Part shown: piece by piece, positions 16,325 to 22,837 of the stretch
How the letters are laid out: every line of letters starts with the position of its first letter
Position numbering within the stretch: the stretch's first letter is position 1
Assembly (NCBI GenBank): GCA_002418055.1
Contig: DIDI01000034.1
Location: forward strand, 1 to 24,670
Length of the DNA stretch: 24,670 nt
Direction: 5' to 3'
Source of the DNA: Lactobacillus sp. UBA5804
GTDB taxonomy: Bacteria; Bacillota; Bacilli; Lactobacillales; Lactobacillaceae
Made by a program: the position numbers and the translations under genes
The notes under the pieces: model-generated
Told to the model about the DNA's origin: nothing
Databases searched by the model: none
What the model saw: only the letters and a program-made list of their open reading frames with translations

Positions 16325-16557
16325 GATATTTATCGTGATGCCACCTCAACTTCTCTGCTGGATCACTCACGGCAGACTTATCAAGTTGTTAACAACTTTA
16401 GCTATAACGCGCTCACCGAATTCATCCTAGTTAATTTCAGATGATTCACTCACGGATGTGGTTCGCAATAACCCGACTATTCCTTCTCAACTTCGGAACT
16501 TTCTGTCAGTCAAGGTAATTGTTACTCTTCCGCTCATTGTTTTAATTGATTAGAGTC

Positions 16558-16586
16558 ATTATAAACAGCTTATTTCATAAATGCAA
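16558..16586 (-). promoter_or_regulatory. promoter of the T-box/ABC transporter operon
   Basis: Read on the minus strand, TTGCAT (16581-16586) and a perfect TATAAT (16558-16563) are separated by 17 bases. Transcription would start near 16550, just before the first T-box element. Confidence 0.7.
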
Positions 16587-16790
16587 GCAAATTATCATTA
16601 ATTCATGATAGTTTCATCTTAAGGCTGCTATTGGGAATGAATGACTCAGCGTGCGTTCGTTTATCTTTTACGCAATAATAGTTGACGATTACCAGGATTA
16701 AGATAAATACATTCAGAAATGGCAATCATGGCAATGGTAGATGTCCACATTTTGCTTTACGACCTTAATGGCATAAATTCTACTTGGTGG

Positions 16791-16870
16791 CCGTCTGCCA
16801 GTAAGCAGGAAGATTAGTATTACTGCGTATAATAAATCATTTTTTGACAAGATGCGACGCCTAAAATAAC
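16791..16870. repeat. direct repeat copy A
   Basis: Eighty bases that align without gaps to 18221-18300 at about 82% identity, with a 32-base identical core at 16824-16855. It lies downstream of the MFS gene. Where copy B carries the MFS start codon, this copy reads ACG. It looks like a duplicated upstream region whose gene is gone, or the left half of a bracket around the MFS gene. Confidence 0.85.
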
Positions 16871-16922
16871 GGCGTAGTCGTTTATCAACAGTATTAAGTC
16901 GCCAGCTCACTTCTGAGAGAGG

Positions 16923-18224
16923 TTATCCCAGTGATTCTTGCGTACCACGTTGAGAGTCAACCCTTTTTCCAATTACAATCAAAACGACCACCGAGAGTAA
17001 TAGCATTGGGATTCCGCCTATTAAGAAAACCACAGTAGCGTTTATCCGGTCAAAAAGCAAACCAAATACAAGCGTGCCAAGCGGCATTAGGACTGTGCTT
17101 AGGGCCTCATCGAGCGTGAATACTCTACCCTGAACATTCTCGGGTATCGTCTGTTGCATATAAACGTCGACAGGCGTATTTGAGAAAACCAATAAGATTC
17201 CAAGGCATACGTTGAGGAAGGAGAAGATAATGCAATACCAAACGCCTGGCATCCGTGCCATACCGGGAAACCCGATGATTGCGATGATTACTCCGAAAAT
17301 GCTTAGACTCAAATATGCAAAATTCAGCGGAGAAATTTTCAAATGTAATCGGCTTAAGATTAAGCCACCCAGAATCATGCCACCTGCAAAGGCGGACTGC
17401 GTAAAGCCATACTGGGAATTTGAAAGGTGTAAACGATCAACTAAAAGAAACGGAAGTCCAAGATTAACAGTTGCAAAGAAAAAGTTAATGATTCCAGATG
17501 AGCCAGAGAGAAGAAGATAAATTTTGTGCTCCCATAGGAACCTAAGCCCGCCAATGAAATTGGCAAATACCGTTTCCCTTCCCAGGGTTGCTTCTGAAGG
17601 ATCAGTTTCCTCGTCAGCAGAATTTACAGGCGTGAAAACAAGTGTTGAGATGGCTAACAACGCAACGCCTTCAAAGCCAATCTCAATATATGCAAAGACG
17701 TCAAGTGAAACCAGCGTATATACCACTGCTCCTAGTACGGGGGCCAAGAACTCTGCAAAAGAAGAGACAGACTGATTCAGAGAATTCGCCTTTTCCAAGT
17801 TATCTCTAGCAAATAAACGACTTAGGCTCGCCTGAACTGCGGTGGACAAAAAGCTATCGGTAATTGAAAGCGCCCCGATAAGAATCACCAATTCAATAAA
17901 ATAAAACTCGGGAAAAATTCGAAATAAAACCGAAAACATCGTTAATGCAACAATTGTGCTAATCTGCGCTAAAATCATTACCGCTCTATGGTTAAACGTG
18001 TCGACTACATACCCGACCAAAGGCGCCATGACAACATTAATCAAGGGTCCAGTGATTAAACTAATCCCCATGCTCAATGCAGAGCCAGTTTTCTGAAGTA
18101 CGTAGAGGCTAATAGCAAAAGATAGCATCTCGCTACCAAAAGTTCCAAAAAACTTGATAAGGAGTAGCCTGCCGAGATTATTCGTTAATTTCATAATTTT
18201 TCTCATAATTTCAATTTTTTCCAT
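16923..18224 (-). CDS. MFS efflux transporter, probable drug exporter
   Basis: The 433-residue protein has about twelve hydrophobic segments in two halves and the N-terminal pattern KFFGTFGSEMLSFAISLYVLQ of the MFS_3/Mef-like efflux branch, with the loop 2 motif GYVVDTFNHRAVM. It probably exports a hydrophobic compound by proton antiport; the substrate is unknown. Start is uncertain: ATG at 18224, 18206 or 18194, none with a strong ribosome binding site. AGA, AGG, CTA and ATA codons are used more than in neighbouring genes, suggesting transfer. It is bracketed by an 80-bp direct repeat and diverges from the ArsR-type gene, which may control it. Confidence 0.88.
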   Translation of the reverse strand: MEKIEIMRKIMKLTNNLGRLLLIKFFGTFGSEMLSFAISLYVLQKTGSALSMGISLITGPLINVVMAPLVGYVVDTFNHRAVMILAQISTIVALTMFSVLFRIFPEFYFIELVILIGALSITDSFLSTAVQASLSRLFARDNLEKANSLNQSVSSFAEFLAPVLGAVVYTLVSLDVFAYIEIGFEGVALLAISTLVFTPVNSADEETDPSEATLGRETVFANFIGGLRFLWEHKIYLLLSGSSGIINFFFATVNLGLPFLLVDRLHLSNSQYGFTQSAFAGGMILGGLILSRLHLKISPLNFAYLSLSIFGVIIAIIGFPGMARMPGVWYCIIFSFLNVCLGILLVFSNTPVDVYMQQTIPENVQGRVFTLDEALSTVLMPLGTLVFGLLFDRINATVVFLIGGIPMLLLSVVVLIVIGKRVDSQRGTQESLG

Positions 18225-18300
18225 CTGCCAGTAATGATAAAGGTTAGTATTACTGCGTATAATAAATCATTTTTTAACAATATGTTACACCTGAAATTAT
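18221..18300. repeat. direct repeat copy B, containing the MFS gene start
   Basis: Second copy of the 80-base repeat. It covers the region directly upstream of the MFS gene and one of its possible start codons. It also holds an inverted pair CAGTAAT/ATTACTG and the palindrome listed separately. Confidence 0.85.
18275..18287. promoter_or_regulatory. 13-bp palindrome, candidate operator
   Basis: TAACA-ATA-TGTTA is a perfect inverted repeat with 5-bp arms between the divergent MFS and ArsR-type genes. ArsR proteins bind short AT-rich palindromes. Repeat copy A, which has no divergent regulator next to it, lacks the palindrome. Binding is inferred only. Confidence 0.4.
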
Positions 18301-18327
18301 GACATAAATGGCTACATCTGTCGTGGG

Positions 18328-18356
18328 TTGTACTGTCAGCATAAAAAGATTATACT
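18328..18356 (+). promoter_or_regulatory. promoter of the ArsR-type gene
   Basis: TTGTAC (18328-18333) and TATACT (18351-18356) are 17 bases apart. The expected start of transcription falls on the A of the ATG at 18363, within a base. Confidence 0.7.
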
Positions 18357-18362
18357 AGTTTT

Positions 18363-18647
18363 ATGGATATCGAACAAACAGATCAAAAACTCGCAACGAT
18401 TTTTAAAGTCTTAGGTGAACCGCACCGAATTGAAATTTTGCGGATTCTCTATCATGCTGGTCGGGAGCTTACCTGCTCGGAAGTTAGCGCACAGTTAAAG
18501 CTCAGCAAATCGACCGTCTCATATCATTTCCGAGCTATGCGGTTAGCGGGGTTGACGCATACGCGTCAGGTAGCACAAATTAAGTACTTATCAATTAACA
18601 CGGCACTGTTCGAACAGTTTTTGCCTGCTTTTTTAGCGACCTTATAA
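18363..18647 (+). CDS. ArsR-family winged-helix repressor
   Basis: This 94-residue protein is a minimal ArsR/SmtB fold: KVLGEPHRIEILRILY, recognition region VSAQLKLSKSTVSYHFRAMR (about 41-60), and a wing QVAQIKYLSI. There is a single Cys (38) and no cluster of metal ligands, so it more likely senses an organic ligand or redox state than a metal. No ribosome binding site precedes the ATG, and the promoter suggests a leaderless mRNA. The GST-like gene follows after 51 bases and the MFS gene diverges; either or both may be its targets. Confidence 0.88.
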   Translation: MDIEQTDQKLATIFKVLGEPHRIEILRILYHAGRELTCSEVSAQLKLSKSTVSYHFRAMRLAGLTHTRQVAQIKYLSINTALFEQFLPAFLATL

Positions 18648-18698
18648 TTTTTTGCCTGCTTATTCGATACTTGTCAAACAACGAAAGGGATGCAGTTA

Positions 18699-19331
18699 AT
18701 GCTTAAATTATTTTATGCGTCAGGAAGTAGTGCCATGGCACCACATATTTTACTCACCGATATAGGGCTAAATTTTGAATTGGAAAAAGTGAACTTAGAT
18801 CAGAAGCGTTGGCATGGTGGCGATTATCATACCATCACACCGAAGTCTTACGTGCCCGCCTTAGAAATTGCACCCCAGCAATACTTAACCGAATGCGCGG
18901 TGATTTTGGCGTATATTGCACTGCAAGGAGGCCAACGGAAAGCTAGTGATTATGCGAGCAAGATATACTGGCAGGAGCAGATGTGGCTGAATTATCTGGC
19001 GACGGAACTACATAAGAATTTTATTTCACCTTTCCGTCCAGGCAATTGGTTACCAAATACGGCTGCTAGTAAAGCTTTGGTGTGGCAGCGGGTGCAGCCA
19101 CGCTTAGCTTATGTGGAGGAGCGCTTGCAGGGTTCATGGCTCATGGGGGATAAATTTTCGCTGGTTGATCCGTATCTCTTTGTTATGACTAATTGGATGC
19201 GTCGGTTAGCTTTTCCGTTTGACCAGTTGCCACGCTTAGCGGCTTTTGATGCGCGGATGCGGCAACGGCCAAGTGTGCAGGAGGTCTTGCGGGTGGAAGG
19301 CCAGCCACACAGTGTGACAGATGGTGAGTGA
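18699..19331 (+). CDS. glutathione S-transferase-like protein
   Basis: The 210-residue protein has the two GST domains: an N-terminal thioredoxin fold with LFYASGSSAMAPH, the cis-Pro region KSYVPALE and LTECAVILAYI, and an all-helical C-terminal domain ending in LMGDKFSLVDPYLFVMTNWM, which matches the GDxFTxADxYLF motif of bacterial beta-class GSTs. The catalytic Cys of that class is Ser11 here, so a serine-type thiolate activation or a non-canonical role is likely. AAAGGG at 18684-18689 favours the ATG at 18699 over 18690. It follows the ArsR-type gene, perhaps as one unit. Such genes are uncommon in lactobacilli, and acquisition from another phylum is possible. Confidence 0.85.
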   Translation: MLKLFYASGSSAMAPHILLTDIGLNFELEKVNLDQKRWHGGDYHTITPKSYVPALEIAPQQYLTECAVILAYIALQGGQRKASDYASKIYWQEQMWLNYLATELHKNFISPFRPGNWLPNTAASKALVWQRVQPRLAYVEERLQGSWLMGDKFSLVDPYLFVMTNWMRRLAFPFDQLPRLAAFDARMRQRPSVQEVLRVEGQPHSVTDGE

Positions 19332-19407
19332 GGTAGTTTAAAAAGGCATTAGTTTTAATAGCTACTTTAAGTAACGTATTTTGGGTTCGTCTATAGCCTG
19401 TAACAGG

Positions 19408-19679
19408 TCATTGGTTTAATAGGACTTCTTTTTTAGCAGTTATCATCATGGTTGACCAGATAGCAATATAGATGCTAATAAAGATAAAAGTGTAGGATAC
19501 CAGCCAGCCAAGAGTGCTAATGGGGGGATAACCAAGATAGGTCACGATAAAGTGGGGAAAGGTCTGCTTGATGGTATGCCAGTTTTCTTTTTAAAAGATA
19601 AGACTCGTAAGGGCAAAGATAAGTTCCATTAGCATCAAGATGCAATTCCGATGAATGTCAGGGTAGCTACTTTTGCCAT
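19408..19679 (-). pseudogene. broken DUF3021-like membrane protein gene
   Basis: On the minus strand MAKVATLTFIGIAS is cut off by a stop at 19635. Another frame then reads MLMELIFALTSLIF, a TAA, and continues in frame with ENWHTIKQTFPHFIV, then hydrophobic sequence containing FISIYIAIWSTMMI, ending ...KKEVLLNQ at 19408. HF and YIxIW are as I remember the DUF3021 family, whose genes often follow LytTR regulators. The nonsense codon, the frame change and the shortened middle show a dead gene. The rest of 19332-19680 holds nothing else. Confidence 0.6.
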
Positions 19680-19680
19680 T

Positions 19681-19890
19681 TCAATAGCTCCTTGCACATT
19701 TTTGTGCGTAGCGACGTGGTGTAAAGATGAGACGGTTATTCAAAAGTTCGACCTGATAAATACTAGTTTTGCTGAGTGAAAAGTCTTTGATTTGGGTGAT
19801 ATTGACAATCTCTGAACTTGAAATCTGAATAAAGAATTTTTTCGGTATAAATCCCAATAATTTGATGGAGCGGAATGACAATGCGCTTTT
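19681..19890 (-). pseudogene. remnant of a LytTR-type DNA-binding protein
   Basis: Sixty-six codons read LLGFIPKKFFIQISSSEIVN, then ITQIKDFSLSKTSIYQVELL and NNRLIFTPRRYAQKC. This is the C-terminal half of a LytTR domain (consensus F-x-R-I-x-S-x-x-V-N ... L-x-N-x-x-x-x-x-x-R-R-Y). No start with a ribosome binding site is present, the frame closes just upstream with TAG and TGA, and the N-terminal half is missing. It directly precedes the DUF3021 remnant, the usual gene pair, so both decayed together. Confidence 0.6.
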
Positions 19891-19951
19891 GTCCTATCAC
19901 TAGTGAGCTGAGCTAAACGGTTGGCTTTTAATACTAATTGGTCAATAAAAA

Positions 19952-19983
19952 ACAATACCACGCTTAGGCGGTATCGTCTTTTT
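19952..19983. terminator. terminator after the acetyltransferase gene
   Basis: ACAATACCACGC and GCGGTATCGT pair around TTAG with a two-base bulge and one wobble, flanked by A- and T-runs on both sides. It ends the minus-strand acetyltransferase transcript and could work in both directions. Confidence 0.75.
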
Positions 19984-20004
19984 AGCTTTTACCAGCCCTG
20001 CTAA

Positions 20005-20556
20005 CTATTGCTTGTTTTGCCATTCATCAGCAAGCATGGTCCAGATATTACCATCGTGATAACCGTCTGCTAATAACATGTTGGCGCGAACAGAACCGTC
20101 GCAAGTGAAGCCGGCTTTTTCGGCTACCTGGTTACTGCGCCGATTATCAACGGCCGCTTCAATGATGATTTTATGCACATGGTAATCAGTGAAGCCGAGG
20201 TCACACATGCCAGCTACTGCACGATGCATAATGCCATTACCGACAAATTGGTTACCCAGCCAATAGCCAATATCCGTACTTTGATCCATCGCGTGGAATT
20301 TATTGAAGCTAATCATCCCCGCGGCTTGGCCCTTGAACCTAATTACGGCATTTAATGAGCTACCTGTACCAAAACGAGCCATCATCTTCATCAGAAAGGT
20401 TTCTTCATCGGCAATACTTTTAAGCTTTTCAACCCATGGCAACCACTGTGCGATTTGGGCGCGGCTGTCGTCAATTAATGCAAATAAAGGTGTAGCGTCA
20501 AGTTTAGGGCGTGGCAGCGCGAGACTAACTTCTTCGTCAATTTTATATTCAAACAT
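20005..20556 (-). CDS. GNAT acetyltransferase, RimL-like
   Basis: This 183-residue protein is of the RimJ/RimL type that acetylates N-termini of ribosomal proteins or small amines with acetyl-CoA. It shows QWLPWVEK, GMISFNKF, DIGYWLGNQFVGNG with the acetyl-CoA loop QFVGNG (103-108), and the signature NRRSNQVAEKAGF (138-150). The frame is open further upstream, but GAGGAAA and the family start MFEYKID place the ATG at 20556. It stands alone with its own terminator. Confidence 0.88.
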   Translation of the reverse strand: MFEYKIDEEVSLALPRPKLDATPLFALIDDSRAQIAQWLPWVEKLKSIADEETFLMKMMARFGTGSSLNAVIRFKGQAAGMISFNKFHAMDQSTDIGYWLGNQFVGNGIMHRAVAGMCDLGFTDYHVHKIIIEAAVDNRRSNQVAEKAGFTCDGSVRANMLLADGYHDGNIWTMLADEWQNKQ

Positions 20557-20702
20557 CGTTTTCCTCATCTTTTTCATTACTAGTGTTAAATGATATGATT
20601 CAAAGCCAGTGGTTGATGTCAAAGAAAATGGCATAGACCATTGACAATCAGCTTGTTTACGACTTAAATACATTATAATATAATTATATTTATACGGAAT
20701 AG

Positions 20703-20731
20703 TTGCAATTACTTTTTAATGTATTTTAATA
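20703..20731 (+). promoter_or_regulatory. possible promoter before the small broken gene and the hydrolase
   Basis: TTGCAA (20703-20708) and TTAATA (20726-20731) are 17 bases apart in an AT-rich stretch, followed by AGGGGAAG. Only a moderate match. Confidence 0.35.
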
Positions 20732-20741
20732 ACAGGGGAAG

Positions 20742-20913
20742 CTGACAAAGAGAATTTTGCAAACACTGGCTTTCATAGCAGTTTTGACATTGTCAATCGC
20801 ACAAGTATATTTACTAGCACCATGGGCTTGAAGACAACAACTTGCTTGGTACGGTTGCGATGTGGTGGATCGGCTTTTGTCTAGTTGAACTCGCTAGAAA
20901 TATTAAAAATTAA
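20742..20913 (+). pseudogene. frameshifted small membrane protein gene
   Basis: After AGGGGAAG, a frame beginning CTG-ACA-AAG reads TKRILQTLAFIAVLTLSIA then QVYLLAPWA and stops at 20829. The adjacent frame continues GLEDNNLLGTVAMWWIGF then CLVELARNIKN and stops at 20911. Joined by one frameshift these make a two-helix membrane protein of about 57 residues. The start reads CTG where ATG would be expected. I do not recognise the family. Its stop overlaps the ribosome binding site of the hydrolase gene, so the two were once one operon. Confidence 0.5.
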
Positions 20914-20926
20914 GGAGGGTCTATTG

Positions 20927-21808
20927 ATGAATTATAGTAAAATTGTCCATTTAAGTGATGGTCATTCTGTTTGGACGAGAAGCGAAGGGGATGGCCCTAT
21001 CAAAATCCTGCTTTTACATGGGGGTCCCGGAATGACTCATGAATATCTTGAGCCTTTTTCTGAATTTATTAAAAATAAACCCATTCAAATCATTTATTAT
21101 GATCAATTGGGTTCATATTATTCGGATCAGCCAGATGATGCAAGTCTTTGGAATATTCCTCGTTTTTGTGAAGAGGTAGAGGAAGTTCGTCAAGCGTGGG
21201 GGCTAGAGCATTTTTATCTATATGGACAGTCTTGGGGCGGTTTGCTGGCAATGGAGTACGCGACCAGATACGGTCAGCATTTAAAAGCGCTAATTGATTC
21301 GAATATGGTTGATAATATGAAAGATTACGAGACTTATATTAACAAATTGCGTAATGCAATGGCGCCTGAAGATGTGGCTTTCATGAAGGATAAAGAGGCT
21401 CAAAACCAGATTGATGATCCTCATTATGAAGAACTTGTGATGAAGCTTTATCAATCGTGTATTTGTCGTTTGCAGCCGTGGCCTGATGCTGTAAGTAGAT
21501 CATTCGATCGCACCAATGACCAAGTTTATGTGAGTTTACAAGGTCCAACCGAGTTCACTATTACAGGATCATTAAAAACTTGGACGATCAGAGACCGACT
21601 TGGTGAAATTGCGGTGCCTACATTATTACTTGGGGGTAAATATGACAGCATGAATCCTGAGGTAATTAAAACTATGGCGACTAGATTACCTCATGGCCAG
21701 GCTCATATTTGTCCTAAGGGAAGTCATTTTTCTATTTGGGATGATCAAGCAGACTACTTTAATGCTATTGAGACCTTTTTGGAAAAAGTTGAACAGACAA
21801 AGCCATAA
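20927..21808 (+). CDS. proline iminopeptidase-like alpha/beta hydrolase
   Basis: The 293-residue protein has the S33 peptidase features: oxyanion HGGPGMTHEYL (31-41), nucleophile Ser102 in GQSWGG, Asp240 in GGKYDSMNPE and His267 in KGSHFS. PepI enzymes release N-terminal proline from peptides in the cytoplasm, which suits a lactic acid bacterium using casein or plant peptides; related enzymes act on other amides or esters. The start at 20927 follows AAGGAGG (20912-20918). The gene is more AT-rich and uses AGA codons more than the fab operon. Confidence 0.85.
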   Translation: MNYSKIVHLSDGHSVWTRSEGDGPIKILLLHGGPGMTHEYLEPFSEFIKNKPIQIIYYDQLGSYYSDQPDDASLWNIPRFCEEVEEVRQAWGLEHFYLYGQSWGGLLAMEYATRYGQHLKALIDSNMVDNMKDYETYINKLRNAMAPEDVAFMKDKEAQNQIDDPHYEELVMKLYQSCICRLQPWPDAVSRSFDRTNDQVYVSLQGPTEFTITGSLKTWTIRDRLGEIAVPTLLLGGKYDSMNPEVIKTMATRLPHGQAHICPKGSHFSIWDDQADYFNAIETFLEKVEQTKP

Positions 21809-21892
21809 TCACTCCATAGAATTGTCCATTTTTTAAAGTCAATTACCCTCTATCATAGTATATATAGTGAAAACAAAAGAGAAGTGCTATTT

Positions 21893-22534
21893 ATGGCAAA
21901 AATATTAATTCTTGGTGCAAATGGCAGGATTGCTAAGTTGGTTGAGACAGAATTATTGGCGAAAACGTCCCACCAGTTGATCTTGTTTTTGAGAAATGCT
22001 GACCGCTTGAAGTCTAGCGATGATAAACGTGAAAAAATTATTGAAGGGGATGTGACGAATACGCAATTACTCGAAAAGGCGTTAACAGGGATTGACCTTG
22101 TATATGCCAATCTGGCAGGTAAAAATATTGCGCAACAGGCTAAATCAGTTGTAACGGCCATGAACCTGGTCAGTGTTAAGCGTTTGATCTGGATTTCTAC
22201 TTTAGGAATTTATGATGAAGTCCCTGGAAAATTCGGTAAATGGAACCACCAAATGCTTGATGGCGGTTATTTGGAAACCTATGCTGCAGCTGCAAAAGTT
22301 ATTGAGAATTCTGACTTGGACTATACAATTGTGCGGCCAGCTTGGTTATCTAACCAGGATATTGTCAATTATGAGACCACTGAAAAGGGAGAACCGTTCA
22401 AAGGAACCGAGGTGTCACGTAAAAGTGTTGCTAACTTTGTGGTTCAGCTCATTAATGAACCTGAAAAAGAAAGTCGTCATTCTGTTGGCATTAACCAACC
22501 GAATACAGATGGCAGCAAGCCGTCGTTCTATTGA
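21893..22534 (+). CDS. NAD(P)H-binding protein, NmrA/SDR-like
   Basis: This 213-residue atypical short-chain dehydrogenase begins with the Rossmann strand KILILGANGRIA (3-14), and has RLIWISTLGIYDE and DYTIVRPAWLS, typical of the YwnB-like NmrA group. These proteins sense redox state or reduce quinone-like compounds; the substrate here is unknown. The catalytic Tyr-x3-Lys is not in the classical form. GAGAAG precedes the ATG. It stands alone and ends at a strong terminator. Confidence 0.82.
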   Translation: MAKILILGANGRIAKLVETELLAKTSHQLILFLRNADRLKSSDDKREKIIEGDVTNTQLLEKALTGIDLVYANLAGKNIAQQAKSVVTAMNLVSVKRLIWISTLGIYDEVPGKFGKWNHQMLDGGYLETYAAAAKVIENSDLDYTIVRPAWLSNQDIVNYETTEKGEPFKGTEVSRKSVANFVVQLINEPEKESRHSVGINQPNTDGSKPSFY

Positions 22535-22562
22535 TGGTCTGGCGGCTTTAACGGAATAAATT

Positions 22563-22604
22563 AAAAAACGGTCAATTAGTGGAAACTTAATTGATCGTTT
22601 TTTT
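22563..22604 (+). terminator. terminator after the NmrA-like gene
   Basis: AAAAAACGGTCAATTA and TTAATTGATCGTTTTTTT pair around GTGGAAAC with one G-U wobble and a T-run. Strong in both directions. Confidence 0.85.
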
Positions 22605-22637
22605 GATGGTTGCGATTCATAGTTTACCTGATGGGGT

Positions 22638-22765
22638 GTGGCTCCAAAAAATGAACAAGTACTGCAGCAAGCTATCGCATCATTGGTTACTAATAAAACG
22701 ATTATCACTATTGCACATCGTTTGGCGACTATCCAAAATGCTGATCAAATCCTTGTCATCTCAAA
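22638..22765 (+). pseudogene. C-terminal fragment of an ABC exporter ATPase
   Basis: The frame reads PKNEQVLQQAIASLVTNKT then IITIAHRLATIQNADQILVI. This is the end of an MsbA/LmrA-type nucleotide-binding domain, from just after the D-loop through the H-loop (AHRL). Walker A, the signature and the membrane part are absent, and after QILVI the expected glycine-rich turn is lost, probably by frameshift. The fragment begins just after a terminator and has no ribosome binding site, so it is a relic of a recombined multidrug exporter. The rest of 22605-22837 holds nothing else. Confidence 0.6.
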
Positions 22766-22837
22766 TCTAGGATTAAAAAAACTTGTGACATTGGTGATTT
22801 TTGTACCATTTTTGAATTCTGGATTGTCCTCCCCTTG

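Larger units (their letters stand above)
16180..16550 (-). ncRNA. T-box leader with two successive antiterminator/terminator modules
   Basis: On the minus strand a leader of about 400 nt precedes the permease gene. Near its 5' end GAGCGGAAGAGTAA has the AGTA of the specifier-loop S-turn, and GATGAATTC near 16410 is its likely partner. A stem III (TCTGC/GCAGA) follows. The T-box sequence GAGGTGGCATCACG (16334-16347) precedes a first terminator. Then a second small stem (TCTGT/ACAGA), a second T-box GAGGTGGAACCGTG (16223-16236) and a second terminator follow. T-boxes sense uncharged tRNA and let transcription continue when the amino acid is scarce. The specifier is not certain: the triplet just before ATGA reads AGG (Arg), but AAC or CTA fit in shifted registers. 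Confidence 0.88.

Noticed and set aside
16600..16790. Possible gene between the T-box promoter and repeat copy A
   Set aside because: No frame with a start, ribosome binding site or family pattern was seen; treated as non-coding.
16713..16910. A 65-codon minus-strand frame that runs through repeat copy A, with a similar translation (KNDLLYAVIL...) in copy B
   Set aside because: It has no ribosome binding site, starts at GTG, and differences between the two repeat copies are not concentrated in third codon positions, so there is no sign of coding. The similarity follows from the DNA repeat.
22212..22559. 115-codon plus-strand frame overlapping the NmrA-like gene
   Set aside because: Overlaps a gene with a clear Rossmann signature in another frame; composition is that of a shadow frame.
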